Part shown: positions 20,921-30,735 of the stretch, piece by piece
How positions within the stretch are numbered: position 1 is the stretch's first letter
How the letters are laid out: every line of letters begins with the position of its first letter
Assembly (NCBI RefSeq): GCF_000485595.1
Contig: NW_014577476.1
Location: 172,964-203,698 of the forward strand
Direction of reading: 5' to 3'
From: Priapulus caudatus
Lineage: Eukaryota > Priapulida > Priapulimorpha > Priapulimorphida > Priapulidae
DNA: 30,735 bases
The notes under the pieces: generated by a model
Seen by the model: only the letters and a program-made list of their open reading frames with translations
Told to the model about the DNA's origin: nothing
The model's database searches: none
Made by a program: the position numbers and the translations under genes

Positions 20921-22420
20921 GCCTCGCCCAATGTTGTCATATATCCACAACGTATACCGTGGGCTATGTGACTGTTTCTCTTTCTGTAATTTTCCGATGC
21001 GCTATTTTCACCACTTTTCTTTCCTCTCCATCGCTTCTACTATTCACAGGTACCAATCACAAAGCAGGGTCATGTGTATGTGCGTGGTCCGGTCACTCCC
21101 GAGTGCTTGACATTTGTTGTTAGTCAAAACAGACAAATGTCACAATGGTATATTACGATGTCGTGTTTTCGCACATAATAAGTACACGCCATCCAAACAC
21201 GTCCAGCACACAGCAGCGGCGCGGCACTCGTGTTTTGACACGAAATACGCGACGCAATTTCTCGATATTGTTTTACTTTCAATACCGTCAAAACGTTGCT
21301 TCTTTCGCTTTCAGTCGTATTAGTTTACGTCTCTGTTCAAAGAATAATTCGTCGATAGCAAGAGTGCCGACGTCGGCAGGCGACGTCGGTCGGTGTGCCG
21401 TAAACCATTGTGCTCCGTGCCAGGAGAAACGAAGCACTATTGTCTAGAGGGGAAATACCACTGTTGGGAGCCAGAGAAGACACACTACTGCCGTTGCCGA
21501 CTGCTTTCATGATTGCCGTTGCAAATGGCATTTTGCGGCGACATGCCGCTCGGAGCGCCAGCGTACCAATTGAACGTGTATCATATAGAATCAATAGCAC
21601 TGGGAATAAAAATCGGCTTCAAATATCGCGAGTAGTCGGCTCATTTCTTGCCAGTGGCAGCAACTGTACGTACGAGTGTGCGTCGAAGTTCATGCGTATG
21701 CCTGCGTGGCGTAAACCTGCTATTTCGCGATTGCGCATCTCAGTCGGTTGAGTAAGAGATCCCTTTTTTGCTTGTTCCGCATCAAGCAGCGGTCAATATG
21801 AATCTAATTAATTCGTCACCGAGCGCACGTCCAGATCGTATCAGCTCACTACGAAACGTGTTAGAAGGGAAGCGACTTCCCTCTGTCCTAGCCGGCTGGG
21901 GATAGATGAGGGATTTCGGGATGAACCCGGCTTTAGTTCGCCAGATGCTGCAGTTTGCAGCTTACTTCAATGAAATCCAGTTGCGTCCATTATGATCGTA
22001 TCAGAAACTCCATGAAAATTGAAGTATAATCCTGTCAATTCCCTTGTGACGCGTGCACGTATCAGACCTTTGGCAATCGTTATCCTCCTCTCAAAGTGAC
22101 GCGATTGCAAATTGCCAGAATGGCGTCTGCTGCATTATTTCCAAGGCTGGGCGTATAGGCGGCAACAGTGAGGCGCTCTACAAAACGTTAGGAGTTCACT
22201 AATTGATGTCGAACTCCGATTTAGTGATCTTGTTGGCACGCTCCAGCGGGGCGCAAGTCGGAGTTGATCCGTGAAGCAGGTAAGCCTACGCACGTCCCCG
22301 GCAGCACATACACAGAGATATCCGTTGTTTCAAGTATATGTTCAATCGATTACTAGCACTCACTGACGCGCCGACTAGCGATTCCTTTTCCACTGAAGAC
22401 GCTAGAGTAAGCTTTGTGTG
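20919..22420. other. Single-copy DNA
   Basis: No gene can be supported. Noted small features: the perfect 12-bp palindrome GCCGACGTCGGC at 21366-21377, TCGTGTTTTGACACGA stem-loop near 21228, a consensus-like splice donor CAGGTAAG at 22277-22284 whose upstream frames all close within about 70 bp, and inverse GGAGTTC/GAACTCC near 22190-22216. Confidence 0.5.
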
Positions 22421-22421
22421 C

Positions 22422-22422
<1 letters not shown>

Positions 22423-22501
<79 letters not shown>

Positions 22502-22525
22502 GTGCGTGCGTGCGTGCGTATATCT
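22423..22525. repeat. (TC)35 microsatellite followed by (GTGC)n
   Basis: Pure TC runs from 22423 to 22493, then TTCTCTCTG and GTGCGTGCGTGCGTGCG to about 22518. All three CT tracts in 18.4-22.5 kb have the same orientation. Confidence 0.96.
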
Positions 22526-22938
22526 TTATCTTAGTCAATGCAGGCCGCTCACATCTCTACAGCAGTTTCGAGGCTGCAACATCAATGAAAAACACAACTT
22601 TTGTAACCACAGCTGAACGCCAATATAATACGAATTCAGAAGCTTCGTTAGGTTTGACTCGTAAGCCCGTCGCGGTCACGCATAAATGAAACGCTTTGCA
22701 TCATTCGGTGGGAAGAAAATAGCTATACTACTCGCTGGCAATCTTAGGGATATTCACGTCGACATAGTGCTGGCACGGTTTTCACATGTTAGGCGCGTAA
22801 CGCTCGGCTTAACATCGATAAATTGGAAGTGACAACAGGCGAACGCCCCGTTTTGCCCGGGACATGAGTAACCGCAACTTGTTTGCAACATGTACGACAA
22901 CATGTATACGCTCAACTTCAGTTCACGCTGAATCATGT

Positions 22939-23016
22939 AACAAAGAACTTATATTTCCATCTCCAGCCACTAAATGTAAACAAAGAACTTACATTTTTGT
23001 CTCCAGACGCTAAAAC
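22939..23016. repeat. 40-bp tandem duplication
   Basis: CAAAGAACTTA starts at 22941 and 22981, and both copies continue through ATTT..TCTCCAG..GCTAAA-like sequence with several substitutions. Confidence 0.8.
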
Positions 23017-23110
23017 AACTGACCCCACGTACACATGCCCGTATGCAATCACAAACACACAAACTGTCGTCGCAGCTGCAGCGATTCACAACCTATAGCA
23101 GGTGCTTGCT

Positions 23111-23112
<2 letters not shown>

Positions 23113-23142
<30 letters not shown>
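23113..23142. repeat. (GTC)n trinucleotide microsatellite
   Basis: CGTCACCGTCGTCG extends to about eight uninterrupted GTC units. On the plus strand one frame gives poly-Ser, but no gene is supported. Confidence 0.95.
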
Positions 23143-25069
23143 TGCCATTGATGGGCTGCGTGCGTTTATCGGGGCGGTTAATATACAGGCAGCACCGGTC
23201 GCTAGCTCACTACACACGCCTCACAGCGAGACTCACCAACAGTGAGAATCATTAGGCCGAGCGTTGGTGCCCACGCGCCCGCGCCGATCATGCGCAAAGG
23301 GGGCGCAGCTGGTTTATTCATATTCACACCGAACGGGGACCCCAAAGGCGCATTTACTCGGTACTAAATGGATCGTTTTGTCAAAAAACAAACACCTCTT
23401 TCTCGCACCTGGCCGCATTTACGCTGTGACAAGTTTCCAGCGGTATATAGACGAAGTGTTTGCTATAGTTCTCCCGCGTGTTTGTGTCATATCGCAGTAC
23501 TAAATCATGACGTCACTAGGGTATAATGAAGACTGCCCGCGCATGTACACGATAGGGGCAGTTAATTAAATCCAACATGAATCAGCTATGTATATATATA
23601 AACAGGAGTGAGTAATATTAGATCCTGATATAAATATATGTATATATATATATATCCTATACAACGTAGATAATATTTACCAAAAGACTAACTATTTTCT
23701 CATTAACCAGCAGTCGTGTTATCTGGTATAGCTGGATATCTGCAGCCTCACCTGTGGGAGTTAAAAAAATATCCCTATATACATTGAGCAGCTACAATAT
23801 TCTTTTAATGATATAGTTTTTGCATGAGCAGACAACACGCAGTGGAGACTAACAAGGAAAACAATCTCACAGCGGTCGCCGATTGCAACAGCTGTTACAC
23901 CTACAGTATTATGACATTTGTCATTTATCAGCATCGAAGTCTACAGAAATATTACATGTGCGAATTCATCATGACAAAGCACATGTACACGAGCGATTAT
24001 AGTCGACAGTTATATATAAGCAGCTTGAAACGCTACTTATATACGGCACTGCTCTAACTATACAGTTCACCTGCGTTGGTATTTATATACGTTATATACG
24101 TTATATAATAGCGCGAGGAATAAAAACACGTGACGAGGCCGCTGTTATTTAATTTCTGAAAAATACGCAGCTTATTAATTTCTTGTAGTCTAGGAAAAAC
24201 AAACCAACGTAATGGAGCATAAGGCAATGCGTTTGCTCCGTAAATAACGACATCGACAATCACAGATTTTATTATAGTGACTTGTATGTGTTCCTTCAGA
24301 ATTAGAATCAGATTTACCAAAGCATGAAAATTGGCTGTTTTAAAGTATGCCTCTTCACTGCTTCTCGCATTTAATCACCTTGTATGACAGTCAATTTCAC
24401 TATAAATTAGGAACGATTAGTCATATGTTATGGGTGAATCTGCTTTAGTAATGATCTGTAGTAACGAATCATTAAGGTTCAGCCCGTATAGTGATATTAA
24501 AATAATGAAGTTTTCATATCGATTACCATTTTAGTGTTTTAAAATGTTGAATCCTTTCAAACGTTGAAATTAAGAACGGAATTATTTCAACTAGAACGCG
24601 TATTTTGGCAATGTGATAAATAGGAACCGAATACTCCATTTAAATTCTGTGCTCTATAACTACTCTATAACTCTGTATATACCTAGATTGGATTTTTAAT
24701 GGATCTAAATTAAAGAGCGAAAATGTCAATATCGTTGCTTTCAATTAACTTTATTGCATTATTTTGTTACTTACTGCTGCTAAAGAAAATTACGTACATA
24801 TGGGCGTGCGCACACGTGCGCGTGTCGGAGGGGAGGGGAGCTTGTTTGCGTGATATATATAGTAAAAAGAGCTCATAATAGAGAAGAGTATGACACCGTT
24901 TTAACAACGTTTTGCATAGTTTTCAACTTGTAAATATTCTATCAATATGTGAGTAAATATATTCAAACTTTACCTTGTCTTCGCCTGTGATTCTCCCTTA
25001 ATCATATGACACCACCAATTTACCTGAAAATCGTATGCGTTCTTCAAAAAAGTTCTTTAAATTCGACAC

Positions 25070-25122
25070 GGTTTCACCATAGATATATACAACACATGTG
25101 TTGTATATATCAATGGTTTCAC
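25070..25122. repeat. 30-bp perfect palindrome between 8-bp direct repeats
   Basis: GATATATACAACACA at 25082-25096 is followed at once by its exact inverse at 25097-25111. Flanks ACCAT/ATGGT extend the pairing with a mismatch. GGTTTCAC occurs as a direct repeat at 25070-25077 and 25115-25122, exactly bracketing the palindromic block 25078-25114. The layout is that of a minimal insertion (target duplication around a fold-back core) or an excision footprint, which is inference. Confidence 0.8.
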
Positions 25123-25329
25123 ACAGTTTTCCCAAATGTTCGCATGTATTCGGCGCAAGTTTATTATCGGATTAGGGGATATTAGGCATCGAATTGTATT
25201 CAGCGTGTAGCGTTTCCAGCGTGCTAGAAATAAATGTGTGCTCACGGCGAGCTAGCAGCTGATTTTAGCTGTGTTGCCATCGTGTTCCCGATGATAAGGA
25301 AGCGAAACAAGTGCTGTTACTGTGGTTAC
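25123..25329. other. Spacer before the foldback element
   Basis: This 207-bp segment separates the palindrome at 25070-25122 from the foldback element. Nothing is recognised in it. Confidence 0.45.
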
Positions 25330-25337
25330 CTAATATC
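25330..25337. repeat. Left target-site duplication CTAATATC
   Basis: This 8-bp direct repeat recurs at 26243-26250, immediately outside both ends of the foldback element. Confidence 0.8.
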
Positions 25338-25623
25338 AGGAGCGTATAATGACAAAGGAGTAAGACAGCGATTTGGTACTGATTTCACTACATTTTTGTC
25401 GTACGAGTTCGATGTGAATAAAAATACAAATGTATACTAACATGAGCTTCTTTTGTTCACTGGTCCTTATTCTATCTTCCGGTAGTATTACAAACCAAGT
25501 AGCTTCCTTCGTTTTGACATAAATCATACTTTTGCACGACATGGTTTTCACGTTATTTACCGTCCGCTGGCGAGGACACACTCTAAATTTGCACACACAG
25601 CTCTTCAATGAGCCACGGTAGGG
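25338..25623 (+). repeat. Left arm of the foldback element
   Basis: 286 bp. The outer part (25338-25498) is diverged from the right arm. The inner part (25499-25623) is an exact inverse of 25949-26073. Read from the minus strand it keeps an open 90-codon frame (25336-25608) that the right arm does not share, so coding is unlikely. Confidence 0.9.
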
Positions 25624-25948
25624 CTTTTCGGCCGTAGCCTAGTCGAGTGCAGAAAATTCGCCTAGAAATTAAGTTACGTTGCACCCATGCTGGGTTTAAA
25701 AATTAAAACTATTTTACATTTAAACTATAGTTAGAATGCCTTGTGTTTATGGTTTAATCCCGCAGTTTTTTTTTAAATAAACGCTGCGCTAGTAAAATAT
25801 CTGAAGTACTTCACCCGCGGAGGAATGATGTGTATGAATTGTTATGAGTAAACTGACGCTCCAGCCGATTGTAGCTTTTCGCACATGTGTTTTGCATTAA
25901 TTGCATAGCAACCGTTATCTCTAGCCCGCGTACAGTTGCTGACGCGAT
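25624..25948. other. Loop of the foldback element
   Basis: 325 bp of AT-rich unique sequence with no open frame of note. It contains a small ACCCATGCTGGGT hairpin near 25684 and a T9 run near 25766. Confidence 0.7.
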
Positions 25949-26242
25949 CCCTACCGTGGCTCATTGAAGAGCTGTGTGTGCAAATTTAGAGTGTGTCCTC
26001 GCCAGCGGACGGTAAATAACGTGAAAACCATGTCGTGCAAAAGTATGATTTATGTCAAAACGAAGGAAGCTACGCGGTTTGTAATACTACCCGGAATATA
26101 GAATTGAGACAGTGCAACAAAAGAAGCCCTCCATGTTCTATAATTTGTATGTTATTATCACATCGAATCTCGCTACGACAAAAGTTAGTAAAATCAGTAC
26201 CAATTCGCTGTCTTACTCCTGTCTGTCATTATACGCCCTCCT
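25949..26242 (-). repeat. Right arm of the foldback element
   Basis: 294 bp, the inverse of the left arm. Extra bases relative to the left arm include GG near the terminus (AGGAGGGCG) and a 2-bp insertion in ACAGACAGGAG. Confidence 0.9.
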
Positions 26243-26250
26243 CTAATATC
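26243..26250. repeat. Right target-site duplication CTAATATC
   Basis: It is an identical direct copy of 25330-25337. Confidence 0.8.
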
Positions 26251-28369
26251 CCCAACAGCCCCCAGCGCCCGTTAGTTACAACCTGGCGCCGCCGCGAGTA
26301 ATCAACTTGCCGCCGAGTAAACATACAATATAATTCAAAAACTGCTTATTGCAAGAACACAATACATCTTCAGGTAATTGTTTTGGTGTCACTATGCATT
26401 AACGGAAATCCATAGACGAAAGTAATCGGTAAAGTTTTGAATAGATTTATTCACATATTGATAGATATGTTACAAGTTGAAAAACTCATGCAAAACGCCT
26501 CTGTTAACTACGTGTCCATACTCTCTCCTATTATGAGCCTCCTGAAGATATAGCACCCAGTTTGGTCGTATCGATTTATTTAGTGCTAATAATGCGTAGT
26601 ATCAGTGCTTCTGATTTGGCCCTTTATAGGGCTTACTTGATGTCGCACTCATTCGCATAAATGCCTGTTCTCAAGCAGAGGTCAACGGTTTTATACCTCG
26701 ACGGTGTACATCGCGGTCTCAATAATTTAGTTACCAGGATTTTAGGACTGCGACGAATAATATATAAATAGTTGTTGTAGAGCAATGACTTCTATACATA
26801 ATTTAAGAAATACATATCAATTTCAGTACATAAATATTTAACTATCATAATCTAAACTAATCGTTGTTATTGGTTTAAGATTACTGTACAATATAAGGCA
26901 TCATACTAACGCATACACGTATATGTGTTTCGCATTACGCGTCACTTGTAGTATTCCAGAATGTTTCACGATGTCACATGACATCTTATCAAAGATCACG
27001 TGGAAAATTTCTTCCGCTTTACTTATTGTGTGTGCGTCTGAAACACAGGCTTTTATATTATATCGAGCAGCTGGGATTGCAGACCCCCTAAGCCATCGAC
27101 CCAACCGTGGCAAAGGCGGAGTGATGTTGCTCGGTGGGGGTGCGGTTGGTGTGTGAGTTGTGGTGTGTGTGGGGGGGGGGAGCTAAAAGCATAGAAGGAA
27201 ATGAGGCAACGAGGTCGACCCAGCGCAGAGATCAGACGCGACTGTGGCTTTACCCCTTTATCGGTTATTTCTTGGGGTTGTATTTCTTCTGTATTTAGTG
27301 ACCACCCATACAGCGATACACGGCTGTACGCGCATGAGTTCCTGTATACAATCTAGTACTAGAAATTGCAAGAATATGAACGTTTACCTGCCTCTCGACC
27401 GACTGAGGCGCGTTCGGAACTGAATCAAAAGCACCTGACGCTTTGCACCGCTTAGCAGCATCTTAACTAAATACAAGTAACGCTGTTTTATCTTCGGCAT
27501 ACAACTTGCCAAGCGGAAACCTACGGATACGCATGGCAAGCGCGAGCTTGCAGGAGGCTTACACTGCTGGAGCATGCGTTCGTATTCAAATGAAATCCTA
27601 TAGCGTGTATTGCCCCGATCTCTGTGAATAACTGGGTAATGAGCATATCTACGCCAGTTTATTTTCTACCTCAATAATATCAATGTTCTAATCGTGTCGC
27701 TGCGTGAAGGAATCGTAGAGCGCCATCTCGTCTTAAAACCTACATGAATCGCGATTCACAAACGCTAATCGTTTGCTGTTTTTGAAAAGAAAACACAAGA
27801 TATTGGCTATTGGCAAACCTAGTTTTGTTGTGCAGACATGTATTAAAAAAAAGTCATTGCGCGCTGACTATTTTGCGAAAAATTTCGGTTATACATGTGT
27901 CGCCCCACACAATCTGGCGTTGTCCGCCTCTATTAGACGGCTTCGCATATAAAACGACATAAAACGAGATTAGGCATGCTGGCGATTTGACGCTGCCACG
28001 CCGGTTTATTCATTCGAATACTTCATCCAGTTTTATTTGCCGCCACACTATTTTCACTAGGCGAATCCATACATAAATCGGCAAAGCCTATACAGAATTA
28101 ATGCGTTGCTTACTAGTTATTTAACGCTGGCCGATTCGGTATCCATTTATATTTTCTCATGTCTAGAACGCGTATAGGATGCTCAACTTTCTATCGCGTA
28201 TTTCTTGCTCTTCGCATTCCTTATCTCTATCCAGGTTGGCATAGTGCCATTATCCCTGAACATAAATACAGGTTATACACACGGCAGATATGGCAAGCTG
28301 CTTCGGAAAACGAACAATAATGAAACTCGCAGCAGCCTGCGATTCGGTTGTGGCGTGCGCGTCGGTTGA
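26251..28369. other. Single-copy AT-rich DNA
   Basis: No supported gene. A 6-bp stem with 4-nt loop, GGCCCTTTATAGGGCT, lies at 26618-26633 (see rejected items). Frames at 26901-27156 on both strands and 27384-27575 (-) have no recognised domain. The G-rich stretch at 27131-27180 is listed separately. Confidence 0.5.
27131..27180. repeat. G/T-rich tract with a G10 run
   Basis: CGGTGGGGGTGCGGTTGG, then GTGTGAGTTGTGGTGTGTGT, then ten G. It has no C except isolated bases, so it could form a G-quadruplex (inference). Confidence 0.75.
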
Positions 28370-28480
28370 GGATGGTTTGTGTGACCTGTGCGTGCTGTGC
28401 GGTTAGCGTGCGTGCTGTGCGTGCGTGAGTTGGCTGAGCTGCGTGAGTGCTGCTGCGTGATGAAGGCATGGCATTGGATG
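28370..28480. repeat. Degenerate GTGC-rich lead-in
   Basis: GTGCGTGCTGTGCGGTTAGC and a second GCGTGCGTGCTGTGCGTGCG form a rough duplication just before the tetranucleotide array. Confidence 0.6.
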
Positions 28481-29612
28481 GAGTGGATTAAGATGCCGAT
28501 GAGATGAAGGATGGATGGATGGTTATGGATGGATAGATGGATGGATTGGCATGCGATGAATGGAAATGCGATGATGGATGGATGGATGGATGGATGGGAT
28601 GGATGGATGCGTATGGTTATGCGATGATGGATGGACTGCGATATGGCTCATGGATGGCATGGATGGATGGTGTGATGGATGGATGGATGCTATGGATGTG
28701 ATCGGCATGGATGGATGGATGGACTGGCATGGATGGCATGATGGATGGATGGATGGATGGCATGGGATTGGATGGATGGATGGATGGCATGTATGGATGG
28801 ATGCGATGGATGGATGGATGCGCATGCGCATGCGATGGATGCCATGGATTGGATGGATGGAGGTATGGATTGGCATGGGATGGATGGATGCATGGATGGA
28901 TGGGATGGACTGATGGATGGATGGAATGGAGATGGATGGAATGGATGCGATGGTGGATGGATGGTCATGGATGGCCATGTGATGGTATTGGATGGATGGA
29001 TGGATGCGCAATGGATGGATGGCATTGATGGATGGATGTATTGGATGGTATGGATGGATGCGTATGGATGGATGGCATGGATGCGCATGGGATTGGATGG
29101 CATGGAATGGATGGATGGCTATGGATGGATGGCCCATGCGCATGGAATGGTATGGATGGATGGATGATGGATGGATGGATTGGATGGATGGTAGTGGATG
29201 CGTAGGATGCGTATGGATGCGATGGATGATGGCATGGATGGATGCGATGGATGCATGGACATGGCATGGATGCCGATGGATGGATGGCATCGGATGGATG
29301 TATGGATGGATGGTGGATGGATGGATGGATGATGGTATGGATGGATGGTCCATTGGACTGGTATGGATGGCATGGATGGATGGATGCCGATGGATGGATG
29401 CGATTGGATGCATGATGGATGGATGGATGGATGGATGGATGATGATGGCCATGGAGGATGGATGGATGGTGGCATGGCATGGTTATGGATGGATGGATGG
29501 ATGGATGCGATGGATGCGATGGTATGGAAGGACGGACGGACGGCGGCACGGTATGATGGATGGATGGATGATGGATGGATAGATGATGCGATGGATGGGA
29601 TGCATAGATAGA
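28481..29612. repeat. Irregular (GGAT)n array, ~1.1 kb
   Basis: GGAT/ATGG units fill the stretch, punctuated by extra single bases (GGATGCGATGG, GGATGGCATGG, GGATTGG, GGTATGG) and fewer losses (GGATGATGG). True substitutions appear rare. Because 12 bp equals three units and four codons, every register stays open for long distances on both strands (Met-Asp-Gly-Trp on plus, His-Pro-Ser-Ile on minus, up to 309 codons). These are not genes. Confidence 0.95.
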
Positions 29613-29626
29613 TTAGATAGCATTTA

Positions 29627-29676
29627 GACAGACCGACAGACAGACAGACAGACAGACAGACAGCACAGGACAGACC
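29627..29676. repeat. (GACA)n block
   Basis: About eight near-perfect GACA units at 29635-29663, then CACAGGACAGACC, form a sharp bridge between the GGAT and GATA arrays. Confidence 0.92.
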
Positions 29677-30393
29677 GATAGATAGATAGATAGATAGATA
29701 CCGATAGATAGATAGATAGATAGATTAGATAAGATAGATAGATAGATAAGATAGATAGATAGATAGCATAGGATCGATAGCATAGCATAGCATAGATAGT
29801 ATAGATAGATACGATCGATCTCGATCGATAGATAGATAGCATAGATTAGGATAGATAAGATAGATAGATAGCAATAGATAGATAGCATAGATAGCATAGT
29901 TATATATTATATAATATATATATATTTAGATTAGATTAGATAGATAGATACAGATAGATTAGCATAGCTAGATAGATAGATAAGATAGATAGAAGATAGA
30001 TAGATAGATAGCCATAGATAGCATAGATGGATCAGATAGTTATATATAGAATATATATATATATAATATATGGCATAGATAGATAGATTAGATAGATAGA
30101 TAGATAAGATCAAGATAGATAGCCATAGATAATAGATAGATAGCTAGATAAGATAGATCGCACTAGATCAATATGATGGAGAGATAGATAGCATAGAATA
30201 GATTTATGATAGATTAGATACAATAGATCAGATTAGTGAGAATTAGATGGATAGATTCGCATCGATACTATAGATAGGACTAGATAGATAGACAGATAGA
30301 TAGATATATATGATAGAAGATAGATAGATACGATAGATTAGATAGGAGACGATGATAGATAGATAGATAGATAGCATAGATAGATAGATTAGC

Positions 30394-30445
<52 letters not shown>

Positions 30446-30735
30446 CCCTGGGTAGCATAGATAGATAGTAGATAGATTAGATAGATAGGATAGATAGATA
30501 GATATGATTGATTAGATAGAATAGATAGATAGATAGTTAAATAGACTAGAGTAGATAGATTGATCGAAGATAGATAGATAGATAAATAGCATAGATAGCA
30601 TAGTAGATAGATATATAGAATAGATAGATAGATAGATACGATAGATAGTATAGATAGATAGATAGATAATAGATGATTGATAGATAAAAAGGATAAATAG
30701 TAGATTAGATTAGATAGATGTGAGAGAATGCGATG
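29677..30735. repeat. Irregular (GATA)n array reaching the window end
   Basis: GATA units are interrupted by extra single bases (GCATA, GATTA, GATAAGATA, GATACGATA). Two TA-rich islands occur at about 29900-29930 and 30040-30070. The array continues past 30735. The Tyr/Leu/Ser/Ile-rich minus frames are artefacts. Adjacent GATA and GACA simple repeats recall the Bkm-type satellite known from snakes and other animals, but simple repeats arise independently. Confidence 0.95.

Larger units (their letters stand above)
22526..25069. other. Single-copy AT-rich DNA
   Basis: Apart from the two short repeats listed separately, no gene or mobile element is recognised. TA-rich stretches occur at 23590-23665 and 24080-24112 (TTATATACG repeated). 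A G-rich GGAGGGGAGGGGAG lies near 24828-24841. Confidence 0.5.
25338..26242. mobile_element. 905-bp foldback / long-TIR non-autonomous transposon (hAT-like by TSD)
   Basis: Arms 25338-25623 and 25949-26242 are inverted copies around a 325-bp AT-rich loop. Both outer ends start AGGAG and, after a 2-bp indel, CGTATAATGAC, and an exact 8-bp repeat CTAATATC flanks them. The inner 125 bp of the arms (25499-25623 against 25949-26073) is perfectly identical, while the outer ~165 bp is only about 80% identical with several indels. No transposase frame exists. The 88- to 90-codon frames in the arms are interrupted in one copy. An 8-bp target duplication fits hAT-type elements, but the AGGAG terminus is not a diagnostic hAT end, so the superfamily is provisional. 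Confidence 0.88.

Noticed and set aside
20292-21110. 272-codon Ser/Leu-rich plus-strand frame
   Set aside because: Nearly all of it is translation of the CT tract, and the flanks show no domain.
22277-22284. Consensus-like splice donor CAGGTAAG
   Set aside because: All three upstream frames are closed within about 70 bp and no acceptor or exon could be paired with it.
26618-26633. Histone-mRNA-like stem-loop GGCCCTTTATAGGGCT
   Set aside because: It matches about 14 of 16 consensus positions, but there is no histone frame upstream and no histone downstream element.
28523-29582. Very long open frames on both strands (up to 309 codons, HPSI or MDGW repeats)
   Set aside because: They are produced by the tetranucleotide array, which stays open in all registers. 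The composition is limited to a few residues and there is no unique region.

Overview
This window looks like non-coding DNA from an animal nuclear genome, most likely an invertebrate. I infer this from four things. It is moderately AT-rich and CpG is not depleted. Long perfect dinucleotide microsatellites of the (CA)n, (TG)n and (CT)n kind are dense. Diverged minisatellites and non-autonomous DNA-transposon debris are present. No operon, compact gene layout, rRNA or tRNA is visible. I cannot name the phylum. A mollusc, annelid or other lophotrochozoan would fit, but this is a guess.

I cannot support any complete protein-coding gene. Nearly all long open frames lie in tandem repeats whose period is a multiple of 3 (30 and 66 bp), or in di- and tetranucleotide arrays that stay open on both strands. 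Two short frames with GC-leaning third codon positions, at 17044-17370 (+) and 4428-4703 (-), are listed only as weak exon or gene-relic candidates.

Layout: 1-124 is a 30-bp minisatellite touching the left edge, followed by an 8-bp repeat. 275-8960 is mostly unique AT-rich DNA with a CTCF-like site, a diverged tandem duplication near 4 kb, a degenerate array near 6 kb and small hairpins. 8976-12556 is a cluster of simple repeats: CA/CG, ATGTTTTA-like, a 66-bp minisatellite, TG/TCTG, GTGC and polypurine. 12557-16040 is unique. 16050-16896 is a non-autonomous DNA transposon with 74-bp terminal inverted repeats and a perfect 9-bp target duplication. 17550-17862 is a GC-rich minisatellite. 18471-22525 holds three large CT tracts, one broken by a 10-N assembly gap beside a TA tract. 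25078-25114 is a near-perfect palindrome between direct repeats. 25338-26242 is a 905-bp foldback element with arms of about 290 bp and an 8-bp target duplication. 28370-30735 is a compound GGAT, GACA, GATA array running off the right edge.

The most notable content is the two intact small transposons (Mutator-like and hAT-like by target-site length), the abrupt change of arm identity inside the second one, and the insertion-type irregularities in the terminal tetranucleotide array. Both ends of the window are repeats, so it may be a whole contig bounded by assembly breaks. I found no convincing new multi-gene system.
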